Origin: Marsupella aquatica
Lineage: Eukaryota; Marchantiophyta
NCBI GenBank assembly: GCA_973895155.1
Contig: OZ316895.1
Span: forward strand, 1,488,001-1,552,000
DNA length: 64,000 nucleotides
Reading direction: 5' to 3'
Shown here: piece by piece, positions 45,155-58,582 of the stretch
How the letters are laid out: each line of letters begins with the position of its first letter
How positions within the stretch are numbered: position 1 is the first letter of the stretch
The notes under the pieces: model-generated
What the model saw: only the letters and a program-made list of their open reading frames with translations
Database searches by the model: none
Told to the model about the DNA's origin: nothing
Translations under genes and position numbers: made by a program

Positions 45155-48100
45155 TTTTTGCCCAACTGAAAAATAGATCAAGCTAGTGTCACAAATTAGG
45201 CTAGGCAATAGAATTTCCCTACCAATAGCTATGAGCAAATATAATAAATGATAATGATAACTACAAATCTTGCTACTAGCCTTCCTCACTGACTATTCAC
45301 CCCAAAAGTCATCTTCCCTACTGTAACAATTGCAAGCCTCGGGGCCTTGCTCCATCCCATATCACGCACAAATTTTTCAAGTAATAAACACACTAAAACC
45401 AAATAAAATTGTATAAATTTTTATTATTTTTAAAGTCCTAAGACTCTATGAATATTCTTCAATTTGGTTATTAAAATCCCTGGTACCAACTTTGGTCCTT
45501 AGCTTATGGTTTGTCCCTTTAACCATAGAACTTTATCAGGTCTGTTTGGCCTACTCTACATGCACATGTTGGTGTAAGTGGGAATGTTGGTCACAACAAT
45601 GCCTCATGGTCTTCGAACAGAGTTTGGGCCAAAAGTTATGTCCAACTGACCAACTAGCTGGGTCCAAGCCTGACAATACAATATCTCTAGTTTAAACAAA
45701 TTGGAAAGCCAAAATGAGACAGAATTTTGGCTAGGAAAAAATATTACATGCTTTCAGATAAAGAGAGGAATTCATTGGCATAAGTAGGGGTATCTAGAAG
45801 TTCTCCAAGGGCCTCGCTTGTTTTGTTCCAACCCATCTTTGAGTAAATAAGTTAGGAGTTCTTTAATTCAGTCGGATGATTCAAAACACTTTTTAAAAAA
45901 TTATTGAACTTGAAAAGCATGGGTGTTTTCATCCAATTTTGAGAATTATAAGAACCATAATTATGGTTTTTAATACCAATTTGAGATTATTCAAAGAATA
46001 TTTGATAAAGATAGGGGTTTACTTAAAGAATAGTTCAAATTAATTGATTTTCTTACGTGAAGGTGTTTCTTACTTGAAACCTTTGAGCTTGATATGGGAT
46101 CTCCTTTGGGGTGAGGCCCCCGAGGGAAGTTCATGAACCAAAAAAATTAGAAGTAACTATCCCTTTAGCCTTCACATCCACCATTGATCTACTGGAATGT
46201 ACTAGCAGACTAACACTAAGTAACCAAGGTTATATTGTAACGAGGATTGTAAACCATGACATATATAATTATAAGGACATGCCACTAAGTACCATAGTGA
46301 TTTGAGATGGGGTGTATTTTTAAACGACGCTCTCAATGATCTTCGGAGGACAGTTGCTTCCCCCACTTGCAATGCTGGTTTGGGCTTGCTACTTATGCTG
46401 CTTTGGACTGCCCCAAACACTTCTTCCTCCTCCTACTTTTCTGGGGGCTTGTTGGACTTGTCTTTTTGGACTTCCTGGATCTCTTTGCAGTACTCTTATT
46501 ATACCTGTGATTTTCATGCAAAACAAATCATTTATGGAACATAAAGAAACCAAATACCCCGTCAATCAAATTCAGACAATGGAAGCCCCCAAGTTGAGGG
46601 AATGACCATAAATTATATCTGGACCATTCAGTCTTGGACCATGAAGACTGAAATCTCAATTTTGTTTGTCATCCTTCAGTGCTAGTGATGCAAATCTTTG
46701 TATTTGATTTCCCAAAGAGACCTGTGTTCTAGCGTGTTTGGGGTTCTCCCAGGTTTCTTTGAATATAGGAGAGCCTTCTCACAAGGGCATTGTATATCCT
46801 AGATAAAGCCAAAGGCTGCTTGAGGTGTGCTCTCAGCACATTATCCTTGTGGAAGGGCTTTGAACACGGTGCTTGGACCCAAACTCAGATTTTTCTTATT
46901 TTTGAAATGTGTGTTAGCTGAAAACCTGCCTTGGCAACTTGAAAGCATTGCACCACACAACATGTGTCATCCTCTAGACTAAACACTTATAACAAATCAA
47001 CATAGTACTAGTTGATCCTTGACTATAATTATCCAGACAACATATATGTCAAGCCATCAAAAACATTTGTCGAGCTTGGAGCCGCTTAAAGATCAATATA
47101 AATTTGCAATTGGATAACATGGTGCATAGTTGCACAACTGATTGGACCTTCCAAACCATGTCATCACATCCTTCTAACATAGACACACTTCAAAAGATCG
47201 GCTGACCTGCAATCACATCAAATATCATTGCTATTAATGTTTGCTACAAAGAAACATAATCTCCAGCATATATACAATACTAAATCTGTGTGAGATATTA
47301 GTTACCTCATCCACAAATAGAGCAATACACAAACTAAGTATCATAATGTTGGACATTGGCTAAGTACGTTGTTAAAGGCTAAGTATGGTGTCACTCTTGA
47401 AAAACTTGAATGTCTTGATAAAATATTTGAATGTCTTGGCAGAATATATAAAGAGTACTCATATAATAAAAGAGAAAATTTGAATGTCTTGAAAAACTAC
47501 TTGAGTCTAATACTTTGGTAAAGTATCTGCTGGATTAAGCTTTAGTGGTGGACCTCCCACCACGTGCCCATCCAATTCGTTTCTCAGTCTTGAAACAAGT
47601 TAAACCTTGCACTAACACAGAACGTTAGGGCAAGTTCCATTTGACTATATTTCTTGTTACCACTCACATACAAAGTTACACTTGCCCTTGTCAGCACAAC
47701 CGTCGCTCAATGGTCTTTATTATCTGCATAAGCAACCAACCGATCGGTAAGTAACCCGTCTTGATCTTGAAACTCCCAAGATCATTGTCTTGCATCAAGC
47801 TCAACAATTGTTAGTAAGTATGTCAGCGGATAGAACCTCCCATGCCCGCATGGCCTTGCCATAAGCAAAAGCTAAGGTTGACAATATTGTTCGTCCGGAA
47901 TAGTCTGTTTATCGGATGTCGCCCAAGCTTTTCCACTTTCTACCCATCAATGGTTGACCACCCTGCCTTCAGGACATGCCCATAGCCCAAACTCAGTTTG
48001 TCACAAACAAGTAGTAACACGTCTTGGGATCACTCAATTTCTAGTTCTTAGCCACCTCTCATCGAAATCAGGTTCTGCTCAAACTCTCACCGTGCATTGG

Positions 48101-48880
48101 AACTAGATCTCAATGGCACCCTCCACAGTCTACTTGGTTCTACCTCCCTAGCATCAGGTCCCCGTGGGAACCAATGCAATTTTGGATGAGCAAGAGGAAT
48201 TCCCCCCATTGCAAGCCTCAAAACCAAAACTATTCAATGCACAATTAGAAAGCACCATGAGGGAGATTTCCAATGAGCCCAAGCATTTCCCCAATGGAGA
48301 TTCAGTTGTCAAGTTATGTATGTTTCCACTCCAAAACTCAAAATGACGTATCCTTGTCGATTGTGATGAGCTTGAGCTGAAACTTGAGGGGACCACTCCC
48401 CTTATATATGCTTATGGGGATCTGTCATCCCCGGACCAGCTTTGGCCCCCTATCTTTGGCCCCCTACTCGAGGGTTTGTGGGCCCCGCCATTTAGCTCAA
48501 AACAAAGATAATAAAAAATGTTTCGCAACTTGGCCTCAAGCACAAATTGTGGCATAGGGGGCCAGAAGTTATGGCCCCTAGGTCCGTTGGTCAAGAAATA
48601 TGCGGCCCCATGATAGGGCTCATGTGAAGCTTTTCTGGCACCTACGGTAATCCATTGAAAAAATAGTTCATTTTTCCATGATTGGCAACGGCTTGATAGA
48701 GCTATCTTGGAGCGCGCTTTTCTCAAGTCTTGTCCTTGCTCTTACTAGCCTCCTTTTTGTTAGTTGCATCCCTAATGGCCATGATGGTAGCAAATTTGAG
48801 AGGGGCTCAACGCTGGAATTAGGCAACGTCAGAGCGATTACAAGTAGGTGAAATTTGCATTCGCAACTGCTTTCCATCAA
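45155..48880. other. transposon-derived spacer
   Basis: No gene recognised. A segment at 48385-48480 (accactcccctta, gaccagctttggccccctat, ggccccctactcg) recurs in altered form at 51210-51295. The two lie on either side of the copia relic and could be remains of its LTRs, though the match is too patchy to call. Confidence 0.4.
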
Positions 48881-48884
48881 TCTT

Positions 48885-49745
48885 GAAAAGCTCAAATTAA
48901 TCAAAAAATAATGTTTGTCAGATGAAATGATAACAAACATTGATGTACTTCATCCAACCATGATTCTTGTCATCCATCACTTGATTCTTGGCAATATAAA
49001 TTGCACTTTGACTATCACAATAAAGATACACATAATCATGTGCTAGACCCATCCTTGTGACAAGATTTTTTAACCAAATAGTACATGTCTTTTTCAACCA
49101 ACATACTTAACATCCATAATTATAGACTTTGCAACTTACATACTTTTGGAGAGTAGATTAACAAATGCATCCAAGTCTAGCAAATGTAAATACATATCCA
49201 ATAAACCCTTCTCAGTGGAATCTCTGATGTAGTGGAAAATTTATTTCACTCCTTTCAAGTGAAGTTTTCCTGGTTTGCCATGTATCCGCTTATCTTGCAA
49301 ACAACGTAAGCTATGTTTGGCAGGGTACATACCATGAGATACAAAAACTACCCACAACACTCTCACAAGGAACATTGGACATCAAACCTTAGTCTTTCTT
49401 GTTGCATTTAATGGACAATAAGTTATAGAAATATTAAAATGCCTTGCAAAAAGAACACTCACAGTCTTGGAATTTGCCATGTTAAATTTTGAGAGCACCT
49501 TTTGTACATATATTGTTGCGTTAGCCAAAGTTTGATTTTGTTTACATCCTTGATAATCTTGATGCCTAAGATGCTCTTGGCTATGCCTAAGTCCTTCATG
49601 TTAAACTCAAAATTGAGTTGGGCCGTGAGTTTTTCAACTTTATCCTATCCCTTGCTGCAATGAGCACGTCATCCACATAAAGTACTAGGAGGACAAACTT
49701 AACACCTGCGCTATTCACACGCCTAATGTAAACACATGGATCTAC
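48885..49745 (-). mobile_element. Ty1/copia polymerase relic
   Basis: On the minus strand the reverse transcriptase core reads KFVLLVLYVDDVLIAARD (from about 49700) and then shifts frame to FEFNMKDLGIAKSILGIKI. Downstream are KVLSKFNMANSKTVSV, a KGVK*IFHYIRD segment equal to the usual AVKWILRYLRD, and the RNase H part YCDSQSAIYIAKNQV (about 48995-49040), ending near YINVCYHF. Stops and indels throughout make it a pseudogene. Integrase and gag were not found on the 5' side. Confidence 0.8.
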
Positions 49746-52700
49746 ACACTTTTCACAAATCTAAGTGATCATTTATATGAGGCAATCAAGAGGGTTTGTG
49801 CGAAAGGGAAAGGAAAATTAAATATGAAAATTGCTCAATTTCATATGAATTGGATTAAAGTAGAGTGATCATTAAATGGGTCATATACCAAGCATCAAAT
49901 TGTCTAAGAAAGTTAGGGTGTTTGGTGTCATGTATGTCCATGGAGTGAAGAAGTTGTTACATGTTCTAATAATTGATCGCACACTTCTCATTATGCACTT
50001 GGTACACATGTATTCCCCAAAATAGAAATTTTAATTTTTCCAAGATAATAGCTAAAAGTATGCATGGGTACAAGGTGAATGGGCATTTATGTTTTAGAGG
50101 CTAACCAATTTCCCCGCCAATTTCATGGGGTCTCAATTGCTATTGCTAGCATTGGAGGGTTACAGTTAAAAAGGATTTAAAAGGGCGTATTTTGAGAAGA
50201 CCATTGGGACTCCAATAGGTAGTGGGGGGGGGGGGTAGGATAGGATAGACTAGGTTTTAGGCCCGATTTTTGGTATTCAAGTTTGGAGCTTAGGCTAGGG
50301 AGTCAAGGGACAACCTGTTGCCCAATTATAGTGTTCAGTTCAAACACTTTGGAGCTTCAAACAGAGGCCAAAAGTTGGAGCTTGATGCCATAACAAGATC
50401 ATAGGAGGATGGCATTGGCTAAGAGGATTTATGGTGGACCTTGGAGTGCATTGTGGAGGTCTTGGCGAGAATTATTTGTTTGCCATGGAGGTTTGTTGTA
50501 GTCCATTTTGGCTAGCATTTTTTCTGCCAATTCTGTTTAATTGTAAATTGTTGATCTAGTTGCATGAGAAGAGATTGAAAGAAAAAACCAAGAAGGGATG
50601 CGTGGTGAAGAAGGAAATGCAAAACTTGAGTTTTCAAATCCAAGAGCAAAGTTTGGGGACAAAACTCAACCAAAGATCTAGCTAATATCATGTGTTATGA
50701 TTAACTCTTAGGTCTAGAGTTACGATTGTACCATAGTTAAAGTTAACCTTAGTCGCAAACTAGTTTAGGTTAGTCATGCTGCACACACACTATACCCAAG
50801 CGGTGTTTGCTTGGAGAGTGGGAACTCAGGCTTGTTACAGAGCAAGTTGAGAGATAAGGAGAGCTTGTGCTGTGGAAGCTTTGTATGGGACCTCAATCCG
50901 CCTAGAGTGCAGTAAAGCTCTAAGTCTTGTGTGTTCCTGTGGACGGAGCCTCATGTGGAGGTGAACCACATATCCCTCTATGTTGACTACTTGATTGTTG
51001 GATGGTCATGGGCATGTTGTTGTGAATGTTGTCAATGCTCAACAATATGGATGTAATCCTTCTTGAGAGCTTTTCAATGCACCCAGGTCTAAGTTCCCAA
51101 ATGGACTTCTCATTAAAGAGATATTGTCGTTTCCATGTTGTATCTCTCCTAGCTAGTAGCGCGACCATTGAGCTTCATGCCTTGGGCTTGCCCTTGGCCC
51201 ATTGGAAAGCACCACTCCCCTCATTTACACTTCCATTGACTTGCCACCCTAGACCAACTTTGGTCCCAGGCCCTGTATTTGGCCCCCTACTAGGACTCCA
51301 ACCAACTAGGTCGAGAGAAACTTGCTTGGCCCATAATTTCCTTGTTAGGTAGCCATAGAGGAAGTGCCACAACACGTTGTGACCAGGCCAATAAGGATCT
51401 CATGCTTGGAACCCTAGGACTCATTGTGTGTTTGGCCCCTGGTCTGCCCATACTTAGTCTCCTCATACTTAGTCCCATTCGGATGGCCATGATCCTGATG
51501 TCTGGACCATTATAGAGTAGCTTTGTGTTGGAGCTAAGCGATAGAGTAGTCAAATTCCACAATTGTAGAGAATTGGTGTCTTTGGATAGGCACCCGATAG
51601 TGACCAGTTTCCCATTCAGAGTGTATATATGGTACCCACCATGCTCAATTGTTTGAGAGTTTAGAGTGTGAGATAGGCAAGTTGATGGTTGGACAACCAT
51701 GGAAGAATATGTACACTTATTTAGTTTCATGGCCTATGGACTGTACAGGAGATGTGTGATACAGGGACTATCAAGTGGAGAGGCAGAGTAAATTGCATCA
51801 AGTGAAAAGGCAAAGCTACTTACACAATCATAGAATTTTGGGCTCTAGTTGGGGGTACTTATATTTTCTTCATTGGCCTTGTTTAATAATTAGAACCAAA
51901 ACTCTACTTAAAAATTTTTAGGGGAAAAAAATCAGTTTAAATGATCAATTTAGTAAGCAAGGGTGAATTTGTTTTCACTAATCAGCTAGGGGGTCAAGAC
52001 CCAAAAACGTTGCACACAATGTAAGACCCTCCATCCACTGACCCACCAAAGGACTGCAATACGGAAGCATCACATTGCACATGATGTCAATATCAATGGG
52101 CAATGAGGTTGCAACGCTATATGGTACCCAAGGCCTATCTACTCCCTCATATTGGAGTCACAAGACCCTCACAAGGTACATACTTATCATGTGTTGTGTG
52201 TGTGAACCCTCCATTGCTACAGTGTTTGCTGCATGCATATTTCCTTCTATCGATCATTAGGTCCATTAATCACATTATTGAATGCTGCCAAATCAACTTA
52301 ATGGTGAAATTTAATTTAGGGCCTATTATCCTCCAAATTGCATTGATAATGTACTTAATTATGCATCTATGGGCAATCTGGCCCGCCATCTGGGTTGATA
52401 TGGCACTGATTCATTTTAAATTCAAGAGTGAATCCCATTGGGTAAAGTTTGACACACCCCACTAATGCATCATACAACTCAACCTTCAATTTTATTGTTG
52501 AGAATGGCCCAGTGACACTTTCATATGTGAGCTATTTGTTTTGTGCTCCTCTTGAACTCACTCTGAGATTATCCTCTTGAACTCGGTCTGAGATCAAGGG
52601 CTAATTGAGTAACATGTTGGATGGATGTAGGTCCTCCCATTGAAGTCTAGATAAGAAAGGACACTCCTCGAGATTGTGTGGATGCAATCCAAATCCAATA

Positions 52701-53040
52701 TCATAAACATACTCAACTTGAAGAGTTGACTAACAATATCCAACAACGCTTGCTCAGGCTCGCATATTGCTTCAAAAGACCCCACCAATCAAAAGATACC
52801 ACTTCGATTGTCCAATAACACCACAACTCTAGCATCCTTACAAAAATGGCACATCACGTGGGACAAAGCATAGGGCCCGTTTAATAGATAATATATAGTT
52901 TTTGAGGAAAGACTAAAAATTATTTGTTTAGTAACAATAGTAAGGGCATATTTAATTTGTAGGCTCACTCTTTAAGAACAATACCTAGGGCTATATATGT
53001 AATTTTTTTTCTCATGCTTGGGCCATTTGTGGGACTAGGT
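49746..53040. other. spacer, probably old LTR-retroelement DNA
   Basis: No gene recognised. A 13-base G run lies at about 50224. The 146-codon minus frame at 51290-51730 has no domain; it would lie near the 5' end of the copia relic and may be leader or LTR sequence. Confidence 0.4.
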
Positions 53041-54020
53041 ACACACGTGGTGGGAGGTGGTGCTCAATTTTCCTGGTCCTGAGTAGCAATGATTACGCAT
53101 TGATCTTACCATGGTCCAAGATGGCAAATGTACCTTAGCTGATGTTGTGGTGGCCAACTCTTTGTGTTAAGACATCATTGGAATAGGAAAACACAGGCAT
53201 GGGCAGCAACCGAACGGACAACAACAAAAGAACACTAAGCAGTTTACAGCACAAGAGTCATAAAACAATTTCTCCCCTTTGCTATCGAGATATTTGGGAG
53301 GCTCCATTATCAGTTTGATGGGCTCCTTCAAAGGCAGCTTGAGAGATGCAATGACTGGAACCCAGACTGGAAGGTTCCATTGGACCACCACTATCCATTT
53401 TGACAACAAACTTTTGATAACATATTTCAGTGACATTAAAGTGCCAGAGCTTGAGCCATCCATTTGAGATCTCTAGCCATGGGTACTGTCTAGTACACCT
53501 CAAGAGAGGCTTGCCCCACTTGTGGACTTAGTTATAAGACTATATATGCCTTGCAAGAGATGTTGACTATTAGCTCATGAGACCATTGCACTAGATGTGT
53601 ATCTAGCCATGGGTACTAGTGCACCTCACGAGAGGCTTGCCCAAGCCACTTGTTGCCCCACTTCTAGACTGAGTTATAACACTAGATGTGGCAAGAGATG
53701 TGGACTATTAGCTCATCACACCATTGTGCTAGACTAGATGTGCATCATTTGTTGATCACATCATTAGCTCATCACACTATTGCACTAGTGTATCTTGATC
53801 TTTTAATTTTTTTACACTTTCTAGGCTTTTGAGTTTTGCATTCATCACACTATTCTAATGGGAGATCTTTGATCTTTAAGGTTTTCCTCGTCCTAGGCTT
53901 TTGTGGTTTGCATGTGCCCTATTCTCTTGGGTGGGGGGGGGGGGCGTTTGTCCTCCCTAGACCCCTTTTCCGTTTATTCCCTTGTACTGTGTTGGGTCCT
54001 TTTGAGAAAAAAATGGTCCT
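53041..54020 (+). pseudogene. decayed copy of the RLE element 3' part
   Basis: From ggtgggaggtggtgctc (53047) to about 53560 the sequence follows the nuclease part of the 43-kb element (43215-43690). Shared words are cttaccatggtccaagatgg, gatgttgtggtggccaactc, gagatatttggg and tttgatgggctcctt. Stops and small indels destroy the frame. An AT-rich, internally repeated stretch (gcactagatgtg, ccatgggtactagtgcacct) intervenes, and then the family tail appears near 53958-54000 (ttccgtttattc, cttgtactgtgttgg). Confidence 0.75.
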
Positions 54021-55626
54021 TTTTCTGTCTTTATGATTTCCGATAGAATGATATCCATTTCAACTTCCCTACATGACTTTTCTGTTATTGCATGGGCCTC
54101 TCTCTGTTGGCTGCACTTCCTCAAGTCTGTTGGAGCTTTAGGATTTGGCTATAGTAGTAGAGGAAGATTTATCGTTACGATACGATTTATTTATATATTT
54201 ATTTAAGTTATGGCTGAGGGTGGAGTTCTCTGCATGCACGGGGGTGTGCTACGAGCACAATCGTACTCCCAGTACCACCATAGCCTACTGTAGCCATGCA
54301 GTTTGTTTTAATTGCCGCTGCCTCATAGATGAGTGACAATGTGACATTCTCCCCCAAAATAAGGCCAATTGCTTCGTCGACTCGGGACATAACAGTCCGC
54401 CATAGACACTTGACCTCATAGTTGACTAAGCAAAGTGTCACCCTTGTGGTACAGTAGCTGCTGGGACCTCTGCTGGGACCTCTGCTGGGACCTCCATAAT
54501 CTATAACCACCGGAATGGGTGGGCCGCGTGGCCCCGCCGTCCTCGCACTCAATTGCCGTGGTACGTTCCCGACTATCACTTGACTGTCACTGCTCCTAGA
54601 AGGCAATTTCTGAATTTCATGCTCCTGGCCTTCTGGTATAAATGTCAGCACGAACCTCTAGCCCGGCACGCATTGCTCAAACTTCACCCTCGAATGCCTT
54701 AGCTGTTTAGTGTTGACGCCCTGCCTAGTACTGTCTTCTGTCTGCTCGACCATCACACCACCCTTTTGCGCAGCACCGTGCATTTTGCAAGCTGCCGTGA
54801 AGTTGAAGTGCATCACAAAGTACGAGTTCAGTGCTCAGTTGCGGACTGTCTGTCCTCTCCCCGTTTCGAGACTTGTGCGGGTTGTCCCCTAGTTCCTAAA
54901 GACCTCAATCGACCTCACTTAGTTGGGCTGTCTTGTCTGTCCTGTCTGTCTCGACCACGTTGCAGAGCTGGAAGGTTGTAGCTCGTCCGGGACTCTGTTC
55001 ATAGACTCTCAAACTGGCGAACGACAATAGCTGAGTGGTTGAATGTCTTGACCACTTTGCAGACCTCGAAGGTTCTTACTACCTGGTCTGGGACTATCTA
55101 GAAGACTCTGACTTACAACGCAGCTGAGTGGTCAATGAGCTGCACGTCGTCATAAATCCGAGCCGAGCTGTGGAGCGGACGCAATTGTCACTCGAATTGT
55201 CAGTACCAAAACCTCCATAGTAATTCTGTTTCAATTCAGAGTGCTGTCGTAGTGGCTTTTATCTGTGATCCGAGGGGTCGGATTTTTGAAATTGAATCCA
55301 CTGTAGTGTGTGTATGAAGGGACGCACCATATTAGTATTTTTTACGAGCACCAAATGCTGTGTCGGTGTAAGTACACAAATTTTGGATGTGCCGTGCTTT
55401 TAATTGCTTCGTTTCGTAAGGCCTGAAGGCAATGGTATCACGCTGTTGCTCGCGAATTGAAGCGGACTGTATTTGACGTATGTCGAATTGTTCCTGCCAT
55501 GTGCAGATTGCCTTGCCTAGCTCTCGCACGTAATTCTCGTGCAATCGCCTGCTGTTGTCCGACCGTTGCTACTGTTCGTTCTCGTGCCAGCTAGGACCGA
55601 CCCCCCCACGATTAACTGACAGCAGC
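54021..55626. other. upstream region of the GT4 gene
   Basis: No gene recognised. A 12-bp unit tgctgggacctc is repeated three times at 54459-54494. Words such as ttgcagagctggaaggttgt (54960) and ttgcagacctcgaaggttct (55054) form a diverged direct repeat about 95 bp apart, each with a following ctggtctgggact or cgtccgggactctg. The reading frame of the GT4 gene is open upstream to 55555 without an ATG, so the promoter should lie above that. Confidence 0.45.
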
Positions 55627-56790
55627 ATGGTGCAAGAAATCATTCGGTTAAGAGAACCGTCGAGGGAATACGGGCGGCTCAGAATTGTCGTTCTAGCTCC
55701 ATCGGAAGAACCAGTGCCTCCACGTACCTACGGTGGCTCGGAGCTTGTGGCCTACAACGTTACCGAGGAGCTCGTCCGCCGTGGTCACGAGGTCTATCTC
55801 ATCGCAGCCGGTACGTCCACAACAAGCGCCATCCTTGTCCCGGTTGCTGAGAAATCTTTTAGAGAAGTGTACGCAAACAGTCCTCTGAAGAACAGTCCGT
55901 CAGATTACCAAGCGCTGCGCGATTACTGGAATGTGAAATGCTGTGTGGAAGCAACCGCGATCATCCGATCTTTGAAGCCCGATCTCGTTCACAACCATGT
56001 CGACTGGCTCGGCGTCGTGCTTCAGAGTCTCATGCCGTGCCCGATGATCACGACGGTGCATAACCTCATACAATTCGAGACCCAGAAACGTGCAATGACT
56101 GAGAATCCGAATGGGAACTTCGTCTCGATCAGTAATAACCAGCGGACGACCCTTCCTGAAGCCAACTGGGTTGCCACAGTCTACAACGGCATCGACGTGA
56201 ACTACTTCACGCAAGGTAAAGGTGATGGTGGCTATTTCGCATTCTTGGGCCGCATTTCTCCGGAGAAGGGGTGTGCCGAGATTTGCCGAATCATTCGTAG
56301 CAGCAAGAAACACCGGCTGAAAATCGCAGCCAAGATCGACGCGATGAATATGGACTACTACTTGAAAGAGGTTAAGCCACTGATCGACGGTGACCAAATC
56401 GAGTACATCGGTGAAGTGGATGTCGCGGGTAAGAACGCATTCCTCAAAGACGCTAAGGCTCTGCTTCTCTGGCTCAACTGGGAAGAGCCCTTCGGCCTCG
56501 TTGTCGCCGAGGCCAACGCCTGTGGCACTCCTGTCGTCGTAAACCGACGCGGTTCGATGCCCGAAGTCATTCGCCCAGGCGTCAACGGCATTCTCGTGAA
56601 CACCGTCGAGGAAATGAAAGAAGCGCTCGACAAAGTTGACCAACTTGATCGCCCCAAGTGCCGAGCTTATGTGCAATCTCGCTTCGATGTGAAACAAATG
56701 GTAGACGGCTATGAAAAACTCTCTCGCACCATCGTCGGCAGCTCGTTGGAATCGGACAATGCTAAACTGATCCCAAACGATCTCTTCTGA
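55627..56790 (+). CDS. GT4-family glycosyltransferase, intronless, bacterial-like
   Basis: The 387-aa protein has two Rossmann domains (GT-B fold). The N-terminal acceptor domain starts RIVVLAPSEEPVPPRTYGGS (residues 19-38) and contains EELVRRGHEV. The C-terminal sugar-nucleotide domain has VYNGIDVNYF, FLGRISPEKG and the donor site E287-P-F-G...E295 (EX7E). This form, with PP.xYGGxE near the start and a retaining GT4 end, is typical of bacterial glycosyltransferases acting on polysaccharides or glycosides; donor and acceptor cannot be told. The gene has no intron, is richer in G+C than its flanks, and stands alone. ATG 55627 is the first ATG in the frame and gives an 18-residue extension before the usual bacterial start. 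Horizontal transfer from a bacterium is inferred. The 265-codon antisense frame inside it is a shadow. Confidence 0.9.
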   Translation: MVQEIIRLREPSREYGRLRIVVLAPSEEPVPPRTYGGSELVAYNVTEELVRRGHEVYLIAAGTSTTSAILVPVAEKSFREVYANSPLKNSPSDYQALRDYWNVKCCVEATAIIRSLKPDLVHNHVDWLGVVLQSLMPCPMITTVHNLIQFETQKRAMTENPNGNFVSISNNQRTTLPEANWVATVYNGIDVNYFTQGKGDGGYFAFLGRISPEKGCAEICRIIRSSKKHRLKIAAKIDAMNMDYYLKEVKPLIDGDQIEYIGEVDVAGKNAFLKDAKALLLWLNWEEPFGLVVAEANACGTPVVVNRRGSMPEVIRPGVNGILVNTVEEMKEALDKVDQLDRPKCRAYVQSRFDVKQMVDGYEKLSRTIVGSSLESDNAKLIPNDLF

Positions 56791-58560
56791 TCGAGCGTAA
56801 TTGAACGCAACTCGTCAATTCAACCCAAGCCGTAACCCGAGCGTTGCACATATCCTAGCCTGCATCCGTCTGTCTTATGACACGTATACGTCGATCCACA
56901 CATCTGTGCCCAGATATCCTCATGATCATTTTTCCGATTGTGAATCCGATTGTAAAATATTACTGTCAACGTATTAAGCAGCCAAGAGTTCCGGGTATTG
57001 ACGCATTGAGCCCTTGGCCGCGATGAGCTTGCTTGTACAGTAGGTGCAATAGATAATCAACACTGACAACACTTTTAATGCATGCGAGTTGATCGACGTA
57101 ACTGGGCAGATTCATCCTAAGCAGCACCATTCATGTTGACGATTCACAACGTTCGCAATGAATGCAGGTGTGCGATCTGTGACCGAGTCTGTACATAACT
57201 GATTATATAGAAGGTTTTTGCCGATCATAGCTAATTTCGGAAATGATTAAAAAAAACACGGAAATAAAGTTTGTACCTTCAAACTGTTTTGCTGACTCCA
57301 CTGTGAGTTTGACGGTTGTTAATTTGTTCACCATTGATGGATATCGATAATTTTGCTTGCATGCGCCTTGTAGCTCACTGCCGATCTGTGGAACAGCTAC
57401 CTCTTGAGTCATCGATGGAGATTCTCAGTTGTTCAATTCAAGCTTTTAATAGCTGATCATTGCGGTAAACTGTACATTGCTCACCGTGTTTCCGGCTGTA
57501 ATCATGCGACACTTCGTTCAGTGTAGACATCTGGGTTGTGATGACTTGCATTAAGTGGGTAAATGTGACGAGACATACATGATTGTGGTGTTCGATTGGT
57601 TCCGGTGTAATCATGCTTGCATCCGCCTTGCAGTTCTACGGCTGGTCAGCCCGACCAGTCCAACATCCGTCGTAATTACTTAACACAGTATCCCAGTCAC
57701 GCGGGGACTCAGGAGACCCGCTCGATTGCTCTCGTCTATCTACAGGGTAAGGAAAAGGGCTGTGAAGGACTTAAGAAATCACATCGACTCGATAGAAAGC
57801 TGCTGGAATTCTTTTTTGATATGCCTTGTAATTGACTTACAGATGATCGAGTGAGTACTGACTCTCTTCTGATTCCAGCTGTCCCGATAACCGAGAGTCA
57901 CTGTATTTTATGACTAAGGGATGCCTTCTGTACAATCAGAGAACAGGGTAAGCATCAAGGCTATTGTTTTTGGGTAATGGATTTAAATCGACATGCATTC
58001 ATTGAAGTTAGCTTTTCAGGCTTTTAGTTTATGGTCCATGAAGTGTAACATCAACTGTCGATTGAAGTCGTCGAGCATCTTGTCACAAGTCTTCGAACCA
58101 GCTCAGGTCAGCTGTGTACTCAATAATTATAGATGTTGGCTTTGTCGGCACGAATGATCAAGATTTGCAGACTTGTTGTGGGCGGTCATATGGAGATAAG
58201 TTGGAAGGGCAGTGCAGATACTACTTGCGATCGGTGTGAGACAGCCGTGCAATTGACGCAACAGGTCGAGGCTTCTATATACTTAGGAAGAAGGGGATGT
58301 GTTTACCTTGTTGCATTTCCTTGGTCCCGGTAATGCGCAAGAAATTCAGAGTAAGGAACTCGGAAGTTTTGTGTTCAATCGATGACTCCGTCAAAGGAGC
58401 AATTTTGATATCGTCTTTGCTATGGGATCAACTGCTGTAGGCCATACGATTATACACTGGTATCCCAATTTAGCTTCTGACCTTTCAATGGGAAAAATTA
58501 GCAAGAGCTTATTCAGCTCTCAAATCATCCCTTCTACGAACATCTGAATATTGAACGTTA
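56791..58560. other. spacer after the GT4 gene
   Basis: No gene recognised; only short frames without domains. The first few hundred bases should hold the GT4 3' UTR. An AATAAA at about 57263 is rather far from the stop. Confidence 0.4.
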
Positions 58561-58582
58561 AAGGTGAAGTCATCTTGTCGTC

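Noticed and set aside
48385-51295. A pair of LTRs around the copia relic
   Set aside because: The segments at 48.4 and 51.2 kb share a few words in the same order, but the match is short and no TG...CA ends, primer-binding site or target duplication was found.
51290-51730. 146-codon minus-strand frame near the copia relic
   Set aside because: No gag, protease or other domain is recognisable; it may be LTR or leader sequence that happens to be open.
55900-56697. 265-codon minus-strand open frame
   Set aside because: It lies wholly inside the GT4 gene and has no recognisable motif; long antisense frames are common opposite GC-richer coding sequence.
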